This document shows, piece by piece, positions 14,861 through 14,886 of a stretch of 14,886 nt of DNA (positions within the stretch are counted from its first letter, which is position 1; each line of letters begins with the position of its first letter). The DNA comes from CAXQRU01 sp964226685 (GTDB taxonomy: Bacteria > Pseudomonadota > Gammaproteobacteria > Pseudomonadales > Cellvibrionaceae), in assembly GCA_964226685.1 (NCBI GenBank), contig CAXQRU010000128.1, positions 1 to 14,886 of the forward strand, written 5' to 3'. A program made the translations under genes and the position numbers. Below the pieces are notes generated by a model. It had not been told where the DNA came from and searched no databases. It saw only the letters and a list, made by a program, of their open reading frames with translations.

Positions 14861-14886
14861 AGATCGGAAGAGCGTCGTGTAGGGAA
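14861..14886 (-). other. Illumina adapter remnant at right end
   Basis: From AGATCGGAAGAGC at 14861 to the end, the 26 bases equal the reverse complement of the Illumina read-1 adapter. Native sequence ends at about 14860. The frame of the truncated exported-protein gene happens to stay open through the adapter, which could mislead gene callers. Confidence 0.97.

Noticed and set aside
1..14886. 19-bp perfect terminal inverted repeat, as in a linear plasmid or transposon
   Set aside because: Both copies are Illumina adapter sequence; the genes inside are ordinary chromosomal ones.

Overview
The window looks like a piece of a gammaproteobacterial chromosome of moderate GC content. Its core gene order follows, as I recall it, the Pseudomonas-type arrangement queA-tgt-yajC-secD-secF // suhB / trmJ-cysE-iscR-iscS-iscU-iscA-hscB-hscA-fdx, and the protein sequences read as close relatives of the E. 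coli/Pseudomonas families. Both ends carry Illumina adapter sequence (1-19 and 14861-14886). The ends are therefore sequencing artefacts, and the gene at the right edge is cut off.

Right to left on the minus strand: a 5'-truncated exported TPR-type protein (14187-14860); queA and tgt, overlapping by 4 nt, which make tRNA queuosine; then, in the slot where yajC normally sits, an exported protein resembling only the periplasmic P1 domain of SecD. It is split into two frames at a run of nine T (11223-11937). secD and secF follow, and the cluster ends at a strong terminator at 8020-8054. The SecF is about 75 residues longer than usual, and its first periplasmic domain appears to be present twice.

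The only plus-strand gene is suhB (7227-8021). It converges on secF and diverges from trmJ. The trmJ-suhB gap holds promoters for both directions. Next on the minus strand comes the complete housekeeping iron-sulfur cluster operon iscR-iscS-iscU-iscA-hscB-hscA-fdx (6199-1019). It is preceded by a promoter that overlaps an IscR type-1-like site, so it is probably autorepressed by holo-IscR. All catalytic and cluster-ligand residues I checked are present. cysE is missing between trmJ and iscR, and iscX is missing after fdx. In the iscX position there are two unrecognised, AT-rich genes (672-1019 and 37-660); the first shares one base with the fdx stop codon.

The most unusual part is the Sec accessory region: yajC is replaced by a membrane-free SecD-P1-like protein, beside a SecF with a doubled P1 domain. 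This may be a lineage-specific remodelling of the SecDF periplasmic apparatus. The second point of interest is the AT-rich gene pair attached to the end of the isc operon.
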